Origin: Planctomycetota bacterium
GTDB taxonomy: Bacteria; Planctomycetota; UBA1135; UBA2386
Assembly (NCBI GenBank): GCA_014192625.1
Contig: BJHM01000005.1
Coordinates: 115,242 to 175,648 of the forward strand
Direction: 5' to 3'
Length of the DNA stretch: 60,407 nucleotides
The notes below the pieces were generated by a model. That model had not been told where the DNA came from. It did not search any database and was given only the letters and a program-made list of their open reading frames with translations. Positions 17,343 through 26,569 of the stretch are shown here, piece by piece. Position numbers and translations under genes: made by a program. Position 1 is the first letter of the stretch; the number at the start of each line of letters is the position of its first letter.

Positions 17343-18784
17343 ACTCGATACTCAATTGTTTGTGCAGTGGTCTGTTGCTTTCGGCTTTTGTCATTGGCCA
17401 AAACCCCGTTGTTGCAGACCCAAAAAGTCAGCTCGCGCATTCGGCCGAGTTGGAGCTCCAGAAAGGCATTCAAGAACTCAATGGGCTCCGCGACCAGATT
17501 GCTGGTGAGAAACTGCCTGTGGCGCAGGAACTGACTGGTGCTGAGGAAAGCGTTGCCCAGCAGCGCCGCCAATACGATGAGGTTGCCCGGCTCGTCGACT
17601 CAGGCAACCTCGAGATCGCCTCTGTCAAGGCCGAGATGAAGTTGCGGCAGGAGGAGTTGTCTTACATCGGCAACCTGCTTGATGAATACGCTCGCAGCTA
17701 TGACACTAAGGTCAACGTCAGTGAAATGCAGGTCTGCGGCAAGCTGTTCGAGCGCGCCAAACAGGCGAGTGAGAACACTGCCTTGTCACTGATGGATAAG
17801 TTTGGCCAGCAGACTGATTTCTTGGATATGTCGGTAAAGCGGCTTTTCCTTGCGATTGGCGGGATGAAGTTTCCTGGGCTGGGCGTCGACATGCAGGGCT
17901 CTGTGGTGGAGGGTGAGTTCGCCATCCTTGGTCCGTTCGCCTTGTTCTGTTCCAAGGCTGGCGCAGCGGGCCTCGTGGTGCCGCAAGCAGGCTCCGACAA
18001 ACCACTGATTAGGCCGCTCGAAGGTCCCATTCAGGACGGCCTCGCACAGCTTGTCCAGCAGGGTGAGGGCACGCTGCCGGTCGATCCGTCACGCGGTGGC
18101 GCCCTCAAAGCGCTGGTGCAGAAGGTCAACCTGATACATATCTTTGAAAAGGGCGGGCCGATCATGTGGCCGCTGCTTGCCGCCTCGATCCTGGCGCTTG
18201 GCACAGTTCTCGAGCGGCTGATCTTCCTGGCTAACGAGAAACGTAAACGCAACCACAAGAAGCTCGACGAGCTGTTTTCAGCGATCGAACGTGGCGATAC
18301 CGAAGGCGCTGCGCGGGTTAGCAGCAGCACTAAGGACTTTGTCGTTCAGGTGCTCGGTTATGCGCTATTACATCGTGAGCAGTCGATGACCAACGCGCTG
18401 CTGTATGCGCAATCGCGAGAGCTGAAGCGGTTTAGGCGCGGCATCCCGATCCTCGACACTGTGATTACTTTAGCCCCGCTGCTCGGCCTGCTCGGCACCG
18501 TCACCGGCATGATGGGTTCGTTTTCCATCATCGGTGGCGACCTTAGTTCGCCAGGCGCGATCACGGGTGGTATCGCCGAAGCGCTCATTGCGACCGCGTT
18601 CGGCCTTGGTATCGCAATCACTTCGCTGCTGCCGTTCAACTATCTGAACACACGTTTGGAAGAAGCTGAGAGCGAGATCGATTCTGCCGCCAACCGGCTC
18701 GAAGTGCTGGTCTTGGGTATGCCGAATCACAGTCTGGATGGTGCTGCGCCTGCAGGACAGCCAGCCCTGCAGGGAGGGGTCTGA
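17339..18784 (+). CDS. MotA/TolQ/ExbB-family proton channel with long periplasmic domain (TtpC-like)
   Basis: 481 residues, twice the size of a classical ExbB. After a signal-like N-terminus, residues of about 30-165 are coiled coil. A domain containing VVEGEFAILGPFALFCSK precedes the channel part. That part shows three membrane helices: IMWPLLAASILALGTVLERL, then DTVITLAPLLGLLGTVTGMM, then EALIATAFGLGIAITSLLPF. The second and third helices carry the conserved Thr/Gly proton-path pattern. This layout matches TtpC/ExbB-like subunits of TonB2 systems. No second short ExbB is present, so this protein may do both jobs. It forms the stator with the ExbD gene two bases downstream. Confidence 0.85.
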   Translation: MNSILNCLCSGLLLSAFVIGQNPVVADPKSQLAHSAELELQKGIQELNGLRDQIAGEKLPVAQELTGAEESVAQQRRQYDEVARLVDSGNLEIASVKAEMKLRQEELSYIGNLLDEYARSYDTKVNVSEMQVCGKLFERAKQASENTALSLMDKFGQQTDFLDMSVKRLFLAIGGMKFPGLGVDMQGSVVEGEFAILGPFALFCSKAGAAGLVVPQAGSDKPLIRPLEGPIQDGLAQLVQQGEGTLPVDPSRGGALKALVQKVNLIHIFEKGGPIMWPLLAASILALGTVLERLIFLANEKRKRNHKKLDELFSAIERGDTEGAARVSSSTKDFVVQVLGYALLHREQSMTNALLYAQSRELKRFRRGIPILDTVITLAPLLGLLGTVTGMMGSFSIIGGDLSSPGAITGGIAEALIATAFGLGIAITSLLPFNYLNTRLEEAESEIDSAANRLEVLVLGMPNHSLDGAAPAGQPALQGGV

Positions 18785-18786
18785 CC

Positions 18787-19209
18787 ATGCACGGTGGCCG
18801 CAGAAAGGGCAAACGCAAGAGCGCCCGCATCGAGATCATCCCGCTGATCGACATCATCTTCTTCTTGCTCGCGACGTTCATCATGGTGTCGTTGTCGATG
18901 ACTAAGAATCAAGGCGTGCAAGTTGCTCTACCGACGGCTAGCAGTGCGAAATCGCTTGGCGATCAGTCGGAGTTGGACAAGGCTGTAACGTTGAGCGTCA
19001 GTGACAAAGGCGATATCTTCTATAACAAGGAGAAGGTCACGATCGCGCAGCTCGGCATGAAGTTGCAGACGTTCAAGGCGACCGCCAAGGATCCGCGTGT
19101 CATCATCAACAGTGACGCCAACGTCAACTGGAAGAACGTCGTCGCAGTGCTCGATGTGGTGCGAGGTATCGGGATTGCCAAGGTCGGCATCAACACGGAC
19201 AAAAAGTAA
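18787..19209 (+). CDS. exbD: Biopolymer transport protein ExbD/TolR
   Basis: 140 residues: a short basic cytoplasmic N-terminus, one membrane helix containing the essential Asp (PLIDIIFFLLATFIM), and a periplasmic domain ending IGIAKVGINTDKK. These features and the length fit ExbD/TolR. The protein couples proton flow through the ExbB-like channel to motion of TonB. It starts two bases after the channel stop and is followed at once by tonB. Confidence 0.92.
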   Translation: MHGGRRKGKRKSARIEIIPLIDIIFFLLATFIMVSLSMTKNQGVQVALPTASSAKSLGDQSELDKAVTLSVSDKGDIFYNKEKVTIAQLGMKLQTFKATAKDPRVIINSDANVNWKNVVAVLDVVRGIGIAKVGINTDKK

Positions 19210-19210
19210 G

Positions 19211-19909
19211 ATGGGCCCTTTCCTCGGAGTCCTGTTAGCTGTTGTAGTGCACTTGGCCTTCCTGCTGTTTGGCGGGTTGATCTTTGGCATCGACAATGAC
19301 AAGCAGCCAGCGCCGCCGGACGTTCTGCTGGTTAGCGATGAGGTGAAGCAGGATAAGGAACAGGAGAAAGTGGTTGATCCGCAGGTGAATGTTGATCCGG
19401 AAGAGGCTCCTGATGCTGCCGAGGCACTAAGCAACCTAGAGCCCCCGCCGCAGCAAAATGATGCCCCCGCGCTCGATGCCGCGAGCCTCGGTGCAATCGA
19501 GGCCGCGCTCAATGGGGCCGGCGGTCCGTCAGGCGAGTTTGGTGGTCAGCTGAGCTTTGCGTCCGGTGGTCGCATTGGTGGCACCGGCAAGGGCGGTCCT
19601 GCTGGCGACATGGCGGACAACGCATTTAGCCTCGCTGAGATCGATCAGCAACCGCGACCGGTGTTTCAGTCGGCACCGCAGTTCCCTGCGGAGATGCGCG
19701 GCAAAAAAATCGAAGGTGTCGTAGTCGTCACCTTCTTAGTCGATGCGACTGGCAAAGTCGGCGGCATACGTATTGAGAAGTCGAGTCACCCGGCGTTTGA
19801 GAAACCAGCGATCAACGCCGTTCGCCAGTGGAAGTTTGAGCCCGCCGTCAAGGGCGGCCAGCGAGTGAGCTGCAAGCTGCGTCAGCAGCTTCGCTTTCAA
19901 CCCAACTAA
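19211..19909 (+). CDS. tonB: TonB energy-transducing protein
   Basis: 232 residues from the ATG at 19211. The N-terminal membrane helix (LGVLLAVVVHLAFLLFG) contains the His typical of TonB. A Pro/Glu-rich spacer follows (KQDKEQEKVVDPQVN, NLEPPPQQN), then a glycine-rich stretch. The C-terminal TonB domain shows FPAEMRGKKIEGVVVVTFLV, DATGKVGGIRIEKSSHPAFE, and AVRQWKFEPAVKGG. It spans the periplasm to power the receptor at 13501. An open frame of 38 codons before the start overlaps exbD but reads as a shadow. Confidence 0.92.
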   Translation: MGPFLGVLLAVVVHLAFLLFGGLIFGIDNDKQPAPPDVLLVSDEVKQDKEQEKVVDPQVNVDPEEAPDAAEALSNLEPPPQQNDAPALDAASLGAIEAALNGAGGPSGEFGGQLSFASGGRIGGTGKGGPAGDMADNAFSLAEIDQQPRPVFQSAPQFPAEMRGKKIEGVVVVTFLVDATGKVGGIRIEKSSHPAFEKPAINAVRQWKFEPAVKGGQRVSCKLRQQLRFQPN

Positions 19910-19914
19910 CGATC

Positions 19915-21276
19915 ATGAACCAGCGCCTGCTCAGTTATATCCTCGGACTTTTGCTTGGCGCATTCGCGCATTCGCAACAGTCTCCCGAAATCGAAGCCCT
20001 CTGGCGGGACCCAGGTTTTCAGAAACAGTTTGTTGCCGGTTACGGCATCAACGCGGACGTCGAGCCCAGGGTTACTGCCGCGGAAGTGTCGATCCTCGAG
20101 AAAATCCGTCCGTTGATGGCGGAAAAACTGGCCGAGGCCGAGCTTTTGTTGATTGGGCTGATGAAGCCTGACTGCTCTGCAATTCTCGACTTCACGCTGG
20201 GTGGGATGCAGTTTCAGCAAGACCGCATGGTCGAAGCTCTGGCGAGTTATCAAAAGGCGGTGGCCAAGTTTCCGAGTTTTCGCCGTGCATGGCGCAATCT
20301 TGGTCTCATTCACACGCGCAATGGTGCTTTTGATGAGTCCATCAAATCGTTCACGCGGATGATCGAGCTTGGCGGTGGCGATGCTTATGCCTATGGACTG
20401 CTCGGCTTCGCTTATTCTGCAAAACAGGATTTTCAGCCAGCCGAGGCGGCATATCGAAATGCCCTGTTATTGCAGCCGGAAAATACCGAATGGCGGCTTG
20501 GCCTGACGCGCTGCGTTTTCAAGCAGGAGAAGTTTGAGGATGCCGCGGCGTTGCTCGACGCATTGCTCGCTCGTTATCCGGATAAGGCAGATTTTTGGTT
20601 GCTGCAGGCGCACACGTTCCTCGGCATGAAGCGGCCGCTTAGAGCTGCAGAAAATCTCGAACTGCTGGACCGGCTGGGTAAGTCGACGGTTGATAGCCTG
20701 AATACACTCGGTGATATTTACGTGAACGAGGGGCTCATGGATCTCGCTTTGCGAGCGTATGAGCGGAGCATTGTGCTTGACCCAAAGCAGCCAATCGCTC
20801 GTCCGCTCCGTTCGGCGGAAATCCTGTCGGCGCGGTCTGCGGTGCCTCAGGCGCGCAAGCTCACGGCGCTTCTGCGTGAGGCAGCAGGTGATCGCCTCGA
20901 GCCAAACGACCAGCGCAAACTGCTGAAGGTGGAAGCTCGCTTGAGCATGGCCGAGGGCAACAGCAGTAAAGCGACGGTTGCCATGCTGGAGGAAATTGTG
21001 AAGCTCGATCCGCTCGACGGTGAAGCGCTCATGCTGCTCGGCCAGCACTATTCACGGGAGAATGAGCCGGACCGCGCAATTTTTTACTATGAGCGAGCCG
21101 AAGGTATTGAAGCGTTTGAAGCCAATGCCAAGGTGCGCCATGCGCAGGTGCTCGTCCGTCTAAATCGCTATGCCGAGGCGGTGCCGCTGTTGCGTCGCGC
21201 TCAAGAACAGAAGCCGCGCGAGGATGTCGCGCGCTACTTAGAGCAGATTGATCGCGTTGCGAAGTCGAAGAAGTAA
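19915..21276 (+). CDS. TPR protein of the TonB system
   Basis: 453 residues. The signal peptide LLSYILGLLLGAFAHSQQ is followed by at least eight TPR-like pairs: QDRMVEALASYQKAVAKFPS, RAWRNLGLIHTRNGAFDESI, DFQPAEAAYRNALLLQPENT, EGLMDLALRAYERSIVLDPK and ENEPDRAIFYYERAEGIEAF. In TonB2-type operons a periplasmic TPR protein commonly follows tonB, so it likely scaffolds the complex or contacts the receptor. It is the last gene of the locus, five bases after the tonB stop. No terminator was seen. Confidence 0.82.
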   Translation: MNQRLLSYILGLLLGAFAHSQQSPEIEALWRDPGFQKQFVAGYGINADVEPRVTAAEVSILEKIRPLMAEKLAEAELLLIGLMKPDCSAILDFTLGGMQFQQDRMVEALASYQKAVAKFPSFRRAWRNLGLIHTRNGAFDESIKSFTRMIELGGGDAYAYGLLGFAYSAKQDFQPAEAAYRNALLLQPENTEWRLGLTRCVFKQEKFEDAAALLDALLARYPDKADFWLLQAHTFLGMKRPLRAAENLELLDRLGKSTVDSLNTLGDIYVNEGLMDLALRAYERSIVLDPKQPIARPLRSAEILSARSAVPQARKLTALLREAAGDRLEPNDQRKLLKVEARLSMAEGNSSKATVAMLEEIVKLDPLDGEALMLLGQHYSRENEPDRAIFYYERAEGIEAFEANAKVRHAQVLVRLNRYAEAVPLLRRAQEQKPREDVARYLEQIDRVAKSKK

Positions 21277-21892
21277 CACGATTACGCGGCGTCATCGCGG
21301 CAGAGGTTGTTTCTTTGTGGCCCGATTGGCGCGGGCTCGGTGCTTTTTGATGCGCGTGCAAGGTCGGCGGCGCTTACTGCTTTTGGCTAGCTGCTCTGCT
21401 GCGGTGCCGTTGCTTCCTTAGAGTCCGCGCGGCAGCTGGCAGCCTGTCGAAAAGGCCGATTGCGGCAACGCGCTCGATTGGCTTTTGCGTAGAGCGATTG
21501 AAATCGGTGCTCGGCGAGCCGGCTCTGTCGCCCACTACACCAATCTGCATTTGCGCGCAGTGCCGCACAGGGCAAGGCTCGGCCCGTGTTTTGATTCGCG
21601 CAATAGTGGCTCCGTCGCGCAGTGTTCGCAGGTGAACCCCGTGGTGCGGAACGACCGGAACAACCGGAACAACCGGAACGACCCTCCCCATTGCGGCGTT
21701 CGCTAGCCAACCGGCGGGCCGCAAAATCAGGACTGGGTATGCGCGCAGTTTTTTCGTTGGCGCTGGGCTGCAGGCTGCGCCACGGGATCGTTCGCCTTTG
21801 CTTTTGGGCGTTGGCTTTTGCCGAGGTCCAAAGCGAGCACCCCCTTGCCAAGTGCTAGTTTGGTCCCTACTGTCTCCGCCCCTGACAAGGCC
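21277..21892. other. Gene-free region between the TonB locus and pth
   Basis: No supported gene in 616 bases. Several frames are open on both strands but show repeat-driven, Arg/Ser-rich composition without a domain. A short 9-bp tandem repeat lies at 21647-21682. The pth promoter should be here; no clear elements were found. Confidence 0.55.
21647..21682 (+). repeat. Four tandem 9-bp units (CGGAACRAC)
   Basis: Units CGGAACGAC, CGGAACAAC, CGGAACAAC and CGGAACGAC follow one another without spacers. Confidence 0.9.
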
Positions 21893-22606
21893 ATGGGTTG
21901 GCACCGCATAGTTCTCGGCATCGGTAACCCCGGTGCCGAATATGACGGGACTCGGCATAACGCTGGGTTCTTGGTGCTGGATCTCTTGGCCAAACGTCTG
22001 GGACTGAGTTTTGAACGGATCGAGCGGCGCGCGGACGATGGTTCGCGCACCTTCTCGGGCAAGGTCAAAGCCAGGATCTGCGAGGGTCGTCGGAAGGGAC
22101 GTGAGTTCCTGCTGGTGAAGCCGCAGAGCTACGTAAATCTCTCGGGTGATGTTGCGGCGCCGCTCTTGCGGCACGCGCAGCTCAGTCCGGAATCGCTCTT
22201 TGTAGTTGTTGATGACCTGAACCTACCGCTGGGCCGGATGCGTATCCGGCCGTCGGGGTCAGCTGGGGGCCATAACGGCCTCAAGTCCATTCAAGACAAG
22301 CTTGGATCGGATGGCTTTCTCCGTCTCCGTCTCGGTATCGGACCGCCCGCCGCAAACAGCGACGGGTCCGAAGGACCAAGGCCGGCCGACTGGCCCGACT
22401 TTGTCCTGGCTCCCTTCCTCCCGGAGGAACGTGAGGTTCTCGGTCGAGTTCTGGGTCTTGCTGCTGACTGCGTGCAAGCGTGGTTGGATGGCGAAGACCT
22501 GCAAACCCTGATGGGAACCTACAACGGCACCATTGCTGGCGCCTCCGAGGATCCGCCGTCGCCAAAGCGACGCGGCCCCGACGAGCCGTCCAGTTCGCCG
22601 CGGTAA
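21893..22606 (+). CDS. pth: Peptidyl-tRNA hydrolase
   Basis: 237 residues from the ATG at 21893. It hydrolyses peptidyl-tRNAs that drop off ribosomes. Diagnostic residues are in place: GIGNPGAEYDGTRHNAGF with Asn12 and catalytic His22, KPQSYVNLSG, the catalytic-Asp segment VVVDDLNLPLG, and GSAGGHNGLKSI. The C-terminus extends about 30 residues beyond the usual end with a Pro/Ser-rich tail. The genomic order pth-rpsF-rpsR-rplI is widespread in bacteria and supports the call. The stop touches the beginning of the rpsF frame. Confidence 0.95.
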   Translation: MGWHRIVLGIGNPGAEYDGTRHNAGFLVLDLLAKRLGLSFERIERRADDGSRTFSGKVKARICEGRRKGREFLLVKPQSYVNLSGDVAAPLLRHAQLSPESLFVVVDDLNLPLGRMRIRPSGSAGGHNGLKSIQDKLGSDGFLRLRLGIGPPAANSDGSEGPRPADWPDFVLAPFLPEEREVLGRVLGLAADCVQAWLDGEDLQTLMGTYNGTIAGASEDPPSPKRRGPDEPSSSPR

Positions 22607-22651
22607 GTGACCATCGTAACCGATCGGGCCGCAGTGGCCCGGGAGACTGTC

Positions 22652-23091
22652 TTGGATCGTTTCAGAACCTACGAATGTATGTGCCTCCTGGATAACCGGG
22701 AGGTTCGCAAGGGCTGGGAACCGTTGAAAGCAACGGTTGCTGGCATGTTCACGAAGCACGGCGCAGAGATCGTCAGCAGCAAGCGCTGGGACGAGCGGCG
22801 TCTGACTTACGTCATCAATGGTCAGCAGCGTGGCACCTACCTGCTGATCTATTTCAAGGCCAACACGCAGGGCATCACTGGCCTCCGCCGTGACCTACAG
22901 TTTAGCGAAAGCGTGCTGCGTAGCCTCGTGCTGGCTTGCGAAGAGGTCCCGCCGACGGCGTTCGAGCCGGAAGCGGCGTTCGACGTCAACACGATCCCAA
23001 CTGAGGACGTGCAGGCAGTGCCGGAAGAAGTAATGGAAACCGAGATGGAAGATCCCGTAGTCGCTGACAAGGTCGAGGAGGCCAAGGAAGC

Positions 23092-23095
<4 letters not shown>
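22652..23095 (+). CDS. rpsF: Small ribosomal subunit protein bS6
   Basis: bS6 pairs with bS18 on the 30S platform. The core begins RTYECMCLLDN and continues with a ferredoxin-like fold (TVAGMFTKHGAEIVSSKRWD, ERRLTYVINGQQRGTYLLIY). An acidic tail of about 45 residues follows (EEVMETEMEDPVV), longer than in E. coli. No ATG precedes the core. TTG at 22652 has GGGAG six bases upstream and gives MDRFRTYE, so it is preferred; GTG at 22607, directly after the pth stop, is the alternative. The stop overlaps the start of rpsR (ATGA). Confidence 0.92.
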
Positions 23096-23618
<523 letters not shown>

Positions 23619-23623
23619 ACACA

Positions 23624-24076
23624 ATGGAACTACTCCTCCGTCAAAACGTAGAACACCTTGGTCGCGTCGGCGACGTGGTGAAGGTGAAGTCGGGCTACGC
23701 CCGCAATTTCCTTCTGCCGATGGGGTTCGCAGTGCCGGTCACGAAGGCCAACATGGCCGTGATCGAGCGCGCGCGCGCCGTGGTTTTTGCAGAAGAGCAG
23801 GCGCGTTTGGCGACCCTCAAGGAATTGGCCCAGAAGTTCACCGACACCTCGATCACGATCGAGAGTCGCGCGAACGAGGAAGGCCACTTGTTTGGTTCCG
23901 TCAGTCAGGCGCAGATTGTTTCGGCGCTGCGTGAGAAGGGCTTCGCCATCGAAGAAAAACAAGTTCGCCTCGAGCAGCCGCTCAAGGAGATCGGTGTTTT
24001 CGACGTGGTGCTGCATCTGCATCAGGGTGTCGACGCAACCATCAAGGTCTGGGTCGTTCAGCAGAAGCCGCAATAG
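23624..24076 (+). CDS. rplI: Large ribosomal subunit protein bL9
   Basis: 150 residues, the normal length. The N-terminal rRNA-binding domain reads MELLLRQNVEHLGRVGDVVK, then VKSGYARNFLLPMGFAVPVT. A long connecting helix (ERARAVVFAEEQARLATLKE) and a C-terminal domain (EEGHLFGSVSQAQIVSALRE, VVLHLHQGVDATIKVWVV) complete the family's dumbbell layout. It starts five bases after the rpsR stop. Confidence 0.97.
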   Translation: MELLLRQNVEHLGRVGDVVKVKSGYARNFLLPMGFAVPVTKANMAVIERARAVVFAEEQARLATLKELAQKFTDTSITIESRANEEGHLFGSVSQAQIVSALREKGFAIEEKQVRLEQPLKEIGVFDVVLHLHQGVDATIKVWVVQQKPQ

Positions 24077-24142
24077 CGGCAAGGTGACTGTGGCGCCGCT
24101 GCCCGTCTTGGGTGGTGGCGCATTCCACGTCGAGTAATCGCG

Positions 24143-25495
24143 ATGAACGAAGCTATCCGTGTCGCCATGGTCAGCCTCGGCTGTGCCCGCAACCTTGTCG
24201 ACTCCGAGGTTTTGCTCGGCCATGCGGTCGAAGAAGGGCTGCAGGTGGTGCGCGATCCCGAGGACGCGGACGTTGTCGTCGTCAACACCTGCGGGTTTAT
24301 CGACAGCGCCAAGCAAGAGTCGATCGACACGATCCTGTCTGTTGCTCGCCTCAAGAAAGAGGGCAACCTGAAAGGCGTGATCGCAGTCGGCTGCCTGGCA
24401 CAGCGGTATGGCGAGGAACTCAAGCAGTCGATCCCTGAACTCGATGCCGTGTTTGGCATCAGTGACTACTCGGGTGTGCCCGCAGTCGTTCGCAAGATCG
24501 TGAATGGCACCACGCGGCGCTTCGTCGCGACGGTCGATGGCGGCAAGCCAAAAAGTGCGCGCACCGACCAGAAGCGGATGCTGCTCACGCCGAAGAGTTT
24601 CGCCTACCTGCGGATCAGCGAAGGCTGTGATCACAAGTGCACGTTCTGCGCGATCCCTTCGATGCGCGGCCGCAACCGCAGCAAGCCGATGGACGTGCTG
24701 GTCGAGGAGGCGCAGATTCTGTCTGCCGCTGGCGTGAAAGAACTCGTGGTGGTCGCTGAGGACAGCACCGCTTATGGCCTTGATTTCGCGCGCAAGCGGT
24801 TACTGCACGAATTGCTTGCGAAGGTTGCAGACACGGAAGGCATCGAGTGGGTGCGCTTGATGTATGCGTATCCGCACACGGTTGGTAACGACCTCACCAC
24901 GGTGCTGCGCGAGCACCCGAAGATCGTGAAGTATCTCGACATCCCGGTGCAGCACATTAGCTCGCCGATGCTGCGTGCGATGAAGCGCGGGGTCGACAAG
25001 GATCAGGTTGCGGGCATCCTGTGGCGGCTGCGCGAAGAAGTGCCAGGCATCGTGGTGCGCAGCACGTTCATCACCGGTTTCCCCGGCGAGACGGAAAAAG
25101 ACTTCGCGGAGTTGCTGCAGTTCGTCGAGGAGTATCGCTTCGAGCGGTTGGGCGTGTTCGCGTATTCACGCGAGGACGGAACGCCTGCGCACGACCTGGC
25201 GGATCAGGTGCCGAGTGAAGTTGCTGAAGAACGCCGCATGGCGATCATGAAGGCGCAAAAGAAAGTCATGGCGCGCTTCCAGAAGCAGTTCGTCGGCAAA
25301 ACGCTGCGGGTGCTCGTCGATGGCACCGACGCGGCGACGAAGCTGGTTGTCGGGCGCACTTTTGCCGATGCGCCCGAAGTGGACTGCCGCGTCTTTCTGC
25401 CCACTGGCAGTGGTCAACCCGGCGAGTTCGTCGACGCGAGGATCACCGAAGCCCACGACTATGAGCTGCGCGGCGAGTGCGTAGTTCGGGCCTGA
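24143..25495 (+). CDS. rimO: Ribosomal protein uS12 methylthiotransferase RimO
   Basis: 450 residues. RimO adds a methylthio group to Asp of uS12 using two iron-sulfur clusters and SAM. The N-terminal UPF0004 domain holds Cys14, Cys50 and Cys84 (SLGCARNLVDSE, NTCGFIDSAK, AVGCLAQRYG). The radical-SAM cluster is CDHKCTFC at residues 162-169. A TRAM domain closes the protein (VGKTLRVLVDGTDA, GEFVDARITEAHDYELRGE). SLGCARNLVDSE and the GCDHKCTFCAIP context separate it from MiaB. It follows rplI and sits beside pgsA as a housekeeping gene. Confidence 0.95.
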   Translation: MNEAIRVAMVSLGCARNLVDSEVLLGHAVEEGLQVVRDPEDADVVVVNTCGFIDSAKQESIDTILSVARLKKEGNLKGVIAVGCLAQRYGEELKQSIPELDAVFGISDYSGVPAVVRKIVNGTTRRFVATVDGGKPKSARTDQKRMLLTPKSFAYLRISEGCDHKCTFCAIPSMRGRNRSKPMDVLVEEAQILSAAGVKELVVVAEDSTAYGLDFARKRLLHELLAKVADTEGIEWVRLMYAYPHTVGNDLTTVLREHPKIVKYLDIPVQHISSPMLRAMKRGVDKDQVAGILWRLREEVPGIVVRSTFITGFPGETEKDFAELLQFVEEYRFERLGVFAYSREDGTPAHDLADQVPSEVAEERRMAIMKAQKKVMARFQKQFVGKTLRVLVDGTDAATKLVVGRTFADAPEVDCRVFLPTGSGQPGEFVDARITEAHDYELRGECVVRA

Positions 25496-25500
25496 GAGCC

Positions 25501-26067
25501 GTGAACGTTCCAAACGCGATCACCCTGAGCCGGTTGCTGATTACTGCCGGGACCTTCGTCTGCCTTGAGTCGATCGCCGATCCTGCGCACCCTGACAGCG
25601 CCATCGTCTGGGGCGCACTCGGGTTGTTCTTGGTCGCTGCGTTCACCGACTTCATCGATGGTTATCTGGCGCGCAAATGGAACCTCGTGACGGCGTTTGG
25701 CCGGGTCGCCGATCCGTTCGCAGACAAGGTGCTGACGGCGGGATGCTTTGTCATTCTGTTGAAGTTTCCCGGTGCTACTGAGGTGCTGACGACGTGGTAT
25801 GTCGTGGTCGTGATCGCGCGCGAGTTTTTGGTGACGGCGATTCGGGGGCTTGTCGAATCGACCGGCCGGCCCTTCCCAGCGGACCGGCTTGGCAAGTGGA
25901 AGATGGTTGCGCAGTGTTGGACCATCGGCGCATTGTTGACGCTGGTCGCAGGCAGCCAGCAACTACATTGGGCCGCAGTGGGTGGCTACTGGGTGAGTTT
26001 TGCGCTCACGGTCGTCTCCGGCATCAATTACGTATGGAAGGCGCGCGACATCCTGTTCGCGAAGTGA
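25501..26067 (+). CDS. pgsA: CDP-diacylglycerol-glycerol-3-phosphate 3-phosphatidyltransferase
   Basis: 188 residues from the GTG at 25501 (VNVPNAITLSRLLITAG, the standard N-terminus). It makes phosphatidylglycerophosphate from CDP-diacylglycerol. The CDP-alcohol phosphotransferase motif is intact: DFIDGYLARK followed by VADPFADK, providing all Asp ligands for the metals. Several membrane helices follow (AGCFVILLKF, YWVSFALTVVSGINYVW). The next gene encodes the phosphatase for its product. Confidence 0.93.
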   Translation: MNVPNAITLSRLLITAGTFVCLESIADPAHPDSAIVWGALGLFLVAAFTDFIDGYLARKWNLVTAFGRVADPFADKVLTAGCFVILLKFPGATEVLTTWYVVVVIAREFLVTAIRGLVESTGRPFPADRLGKWKMVAQCWTIGALLTLVAGSQQLHWAAVGGYWVSFALTVVSGINYVWKARDILFAK

Positions 26068-26077
26068 GAACAAGAGC

Positions 26078-26569
26078 ATGAGCTTTGCCGATCGCCTGCG
26101 CTTTCTACTGATCACGAGCGGTGGTTTGGGACTGTCGCCGTTTGCGCCAGGCACGGTCGGCACGCTGGGCGGCGTTGCGCTCGCGGTCCTGATCCAATGC
26201 ATCGCCAAGGACAACACGCAGCTGTTTTGGTGGATCATCGCCTCTGTGCTGTTTGTGTGGGGCTGTCTGCAGTCGGACTTCGTCAAGCGCACTTGGCCAA
26301 AGGAAGACCCCGGTGAGTTCGTGCTCGACGAAGTGGTTGGCTACCTCGTCACCGTCGGCGTTTATGCCGCGCTGCAGCACAAACTGCCGGATGCGATGGG
26401 GCACACCGCCGCGTTTTTTGCGTTCCGTGTGTTTGATGTGTGGAAGTTGCAGCCCGCCCGCAAGCTTGAAGATCTGCCTGGCGCGTATGGCATCATGGCC
26501 GACGACCAGATGGCGGGCGTTTACGCCGGCGTGTCGATCTGGCTAGCCCTGCCATTGTTTGGCTGGTGA
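26078..26569 (+). CDS. pgpA: Phosphatidylglycerophosphatase A
   Basis: 163 residues from the ATG at 26078. PgpA removes the terminal phosphate of phosphatidylglycerophosphate. Family residues are clear: GLGLSPFAPGTVGTLGGVAL, then DPGEFVLDEVVGYLVTV with the conserved acidic pair, then FFAFRVFDVWKLQPARKLED and MADDQMAGVYAG. It directly follows pgsA, giving two consecutive steps of phosphatidylglycerol synthesis. Its TGA overlaps the GTG start of the next gene. Confidence 0.95.
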   Translation: MSFADRLRFLLITSGGLGLSPFAPGTVGTLGGVALAVLIQCIAKDNTQLFWWIIASVLFVWGCLQSDFVKRTWPKEDPGEFVLDEVVGYLVTVGVYAALQHKLPDAMGHTAAFFAFRVFDVWKLQPARKLEDLPGAYGIMADDQMAGVYAGVSIWLALPLFGW

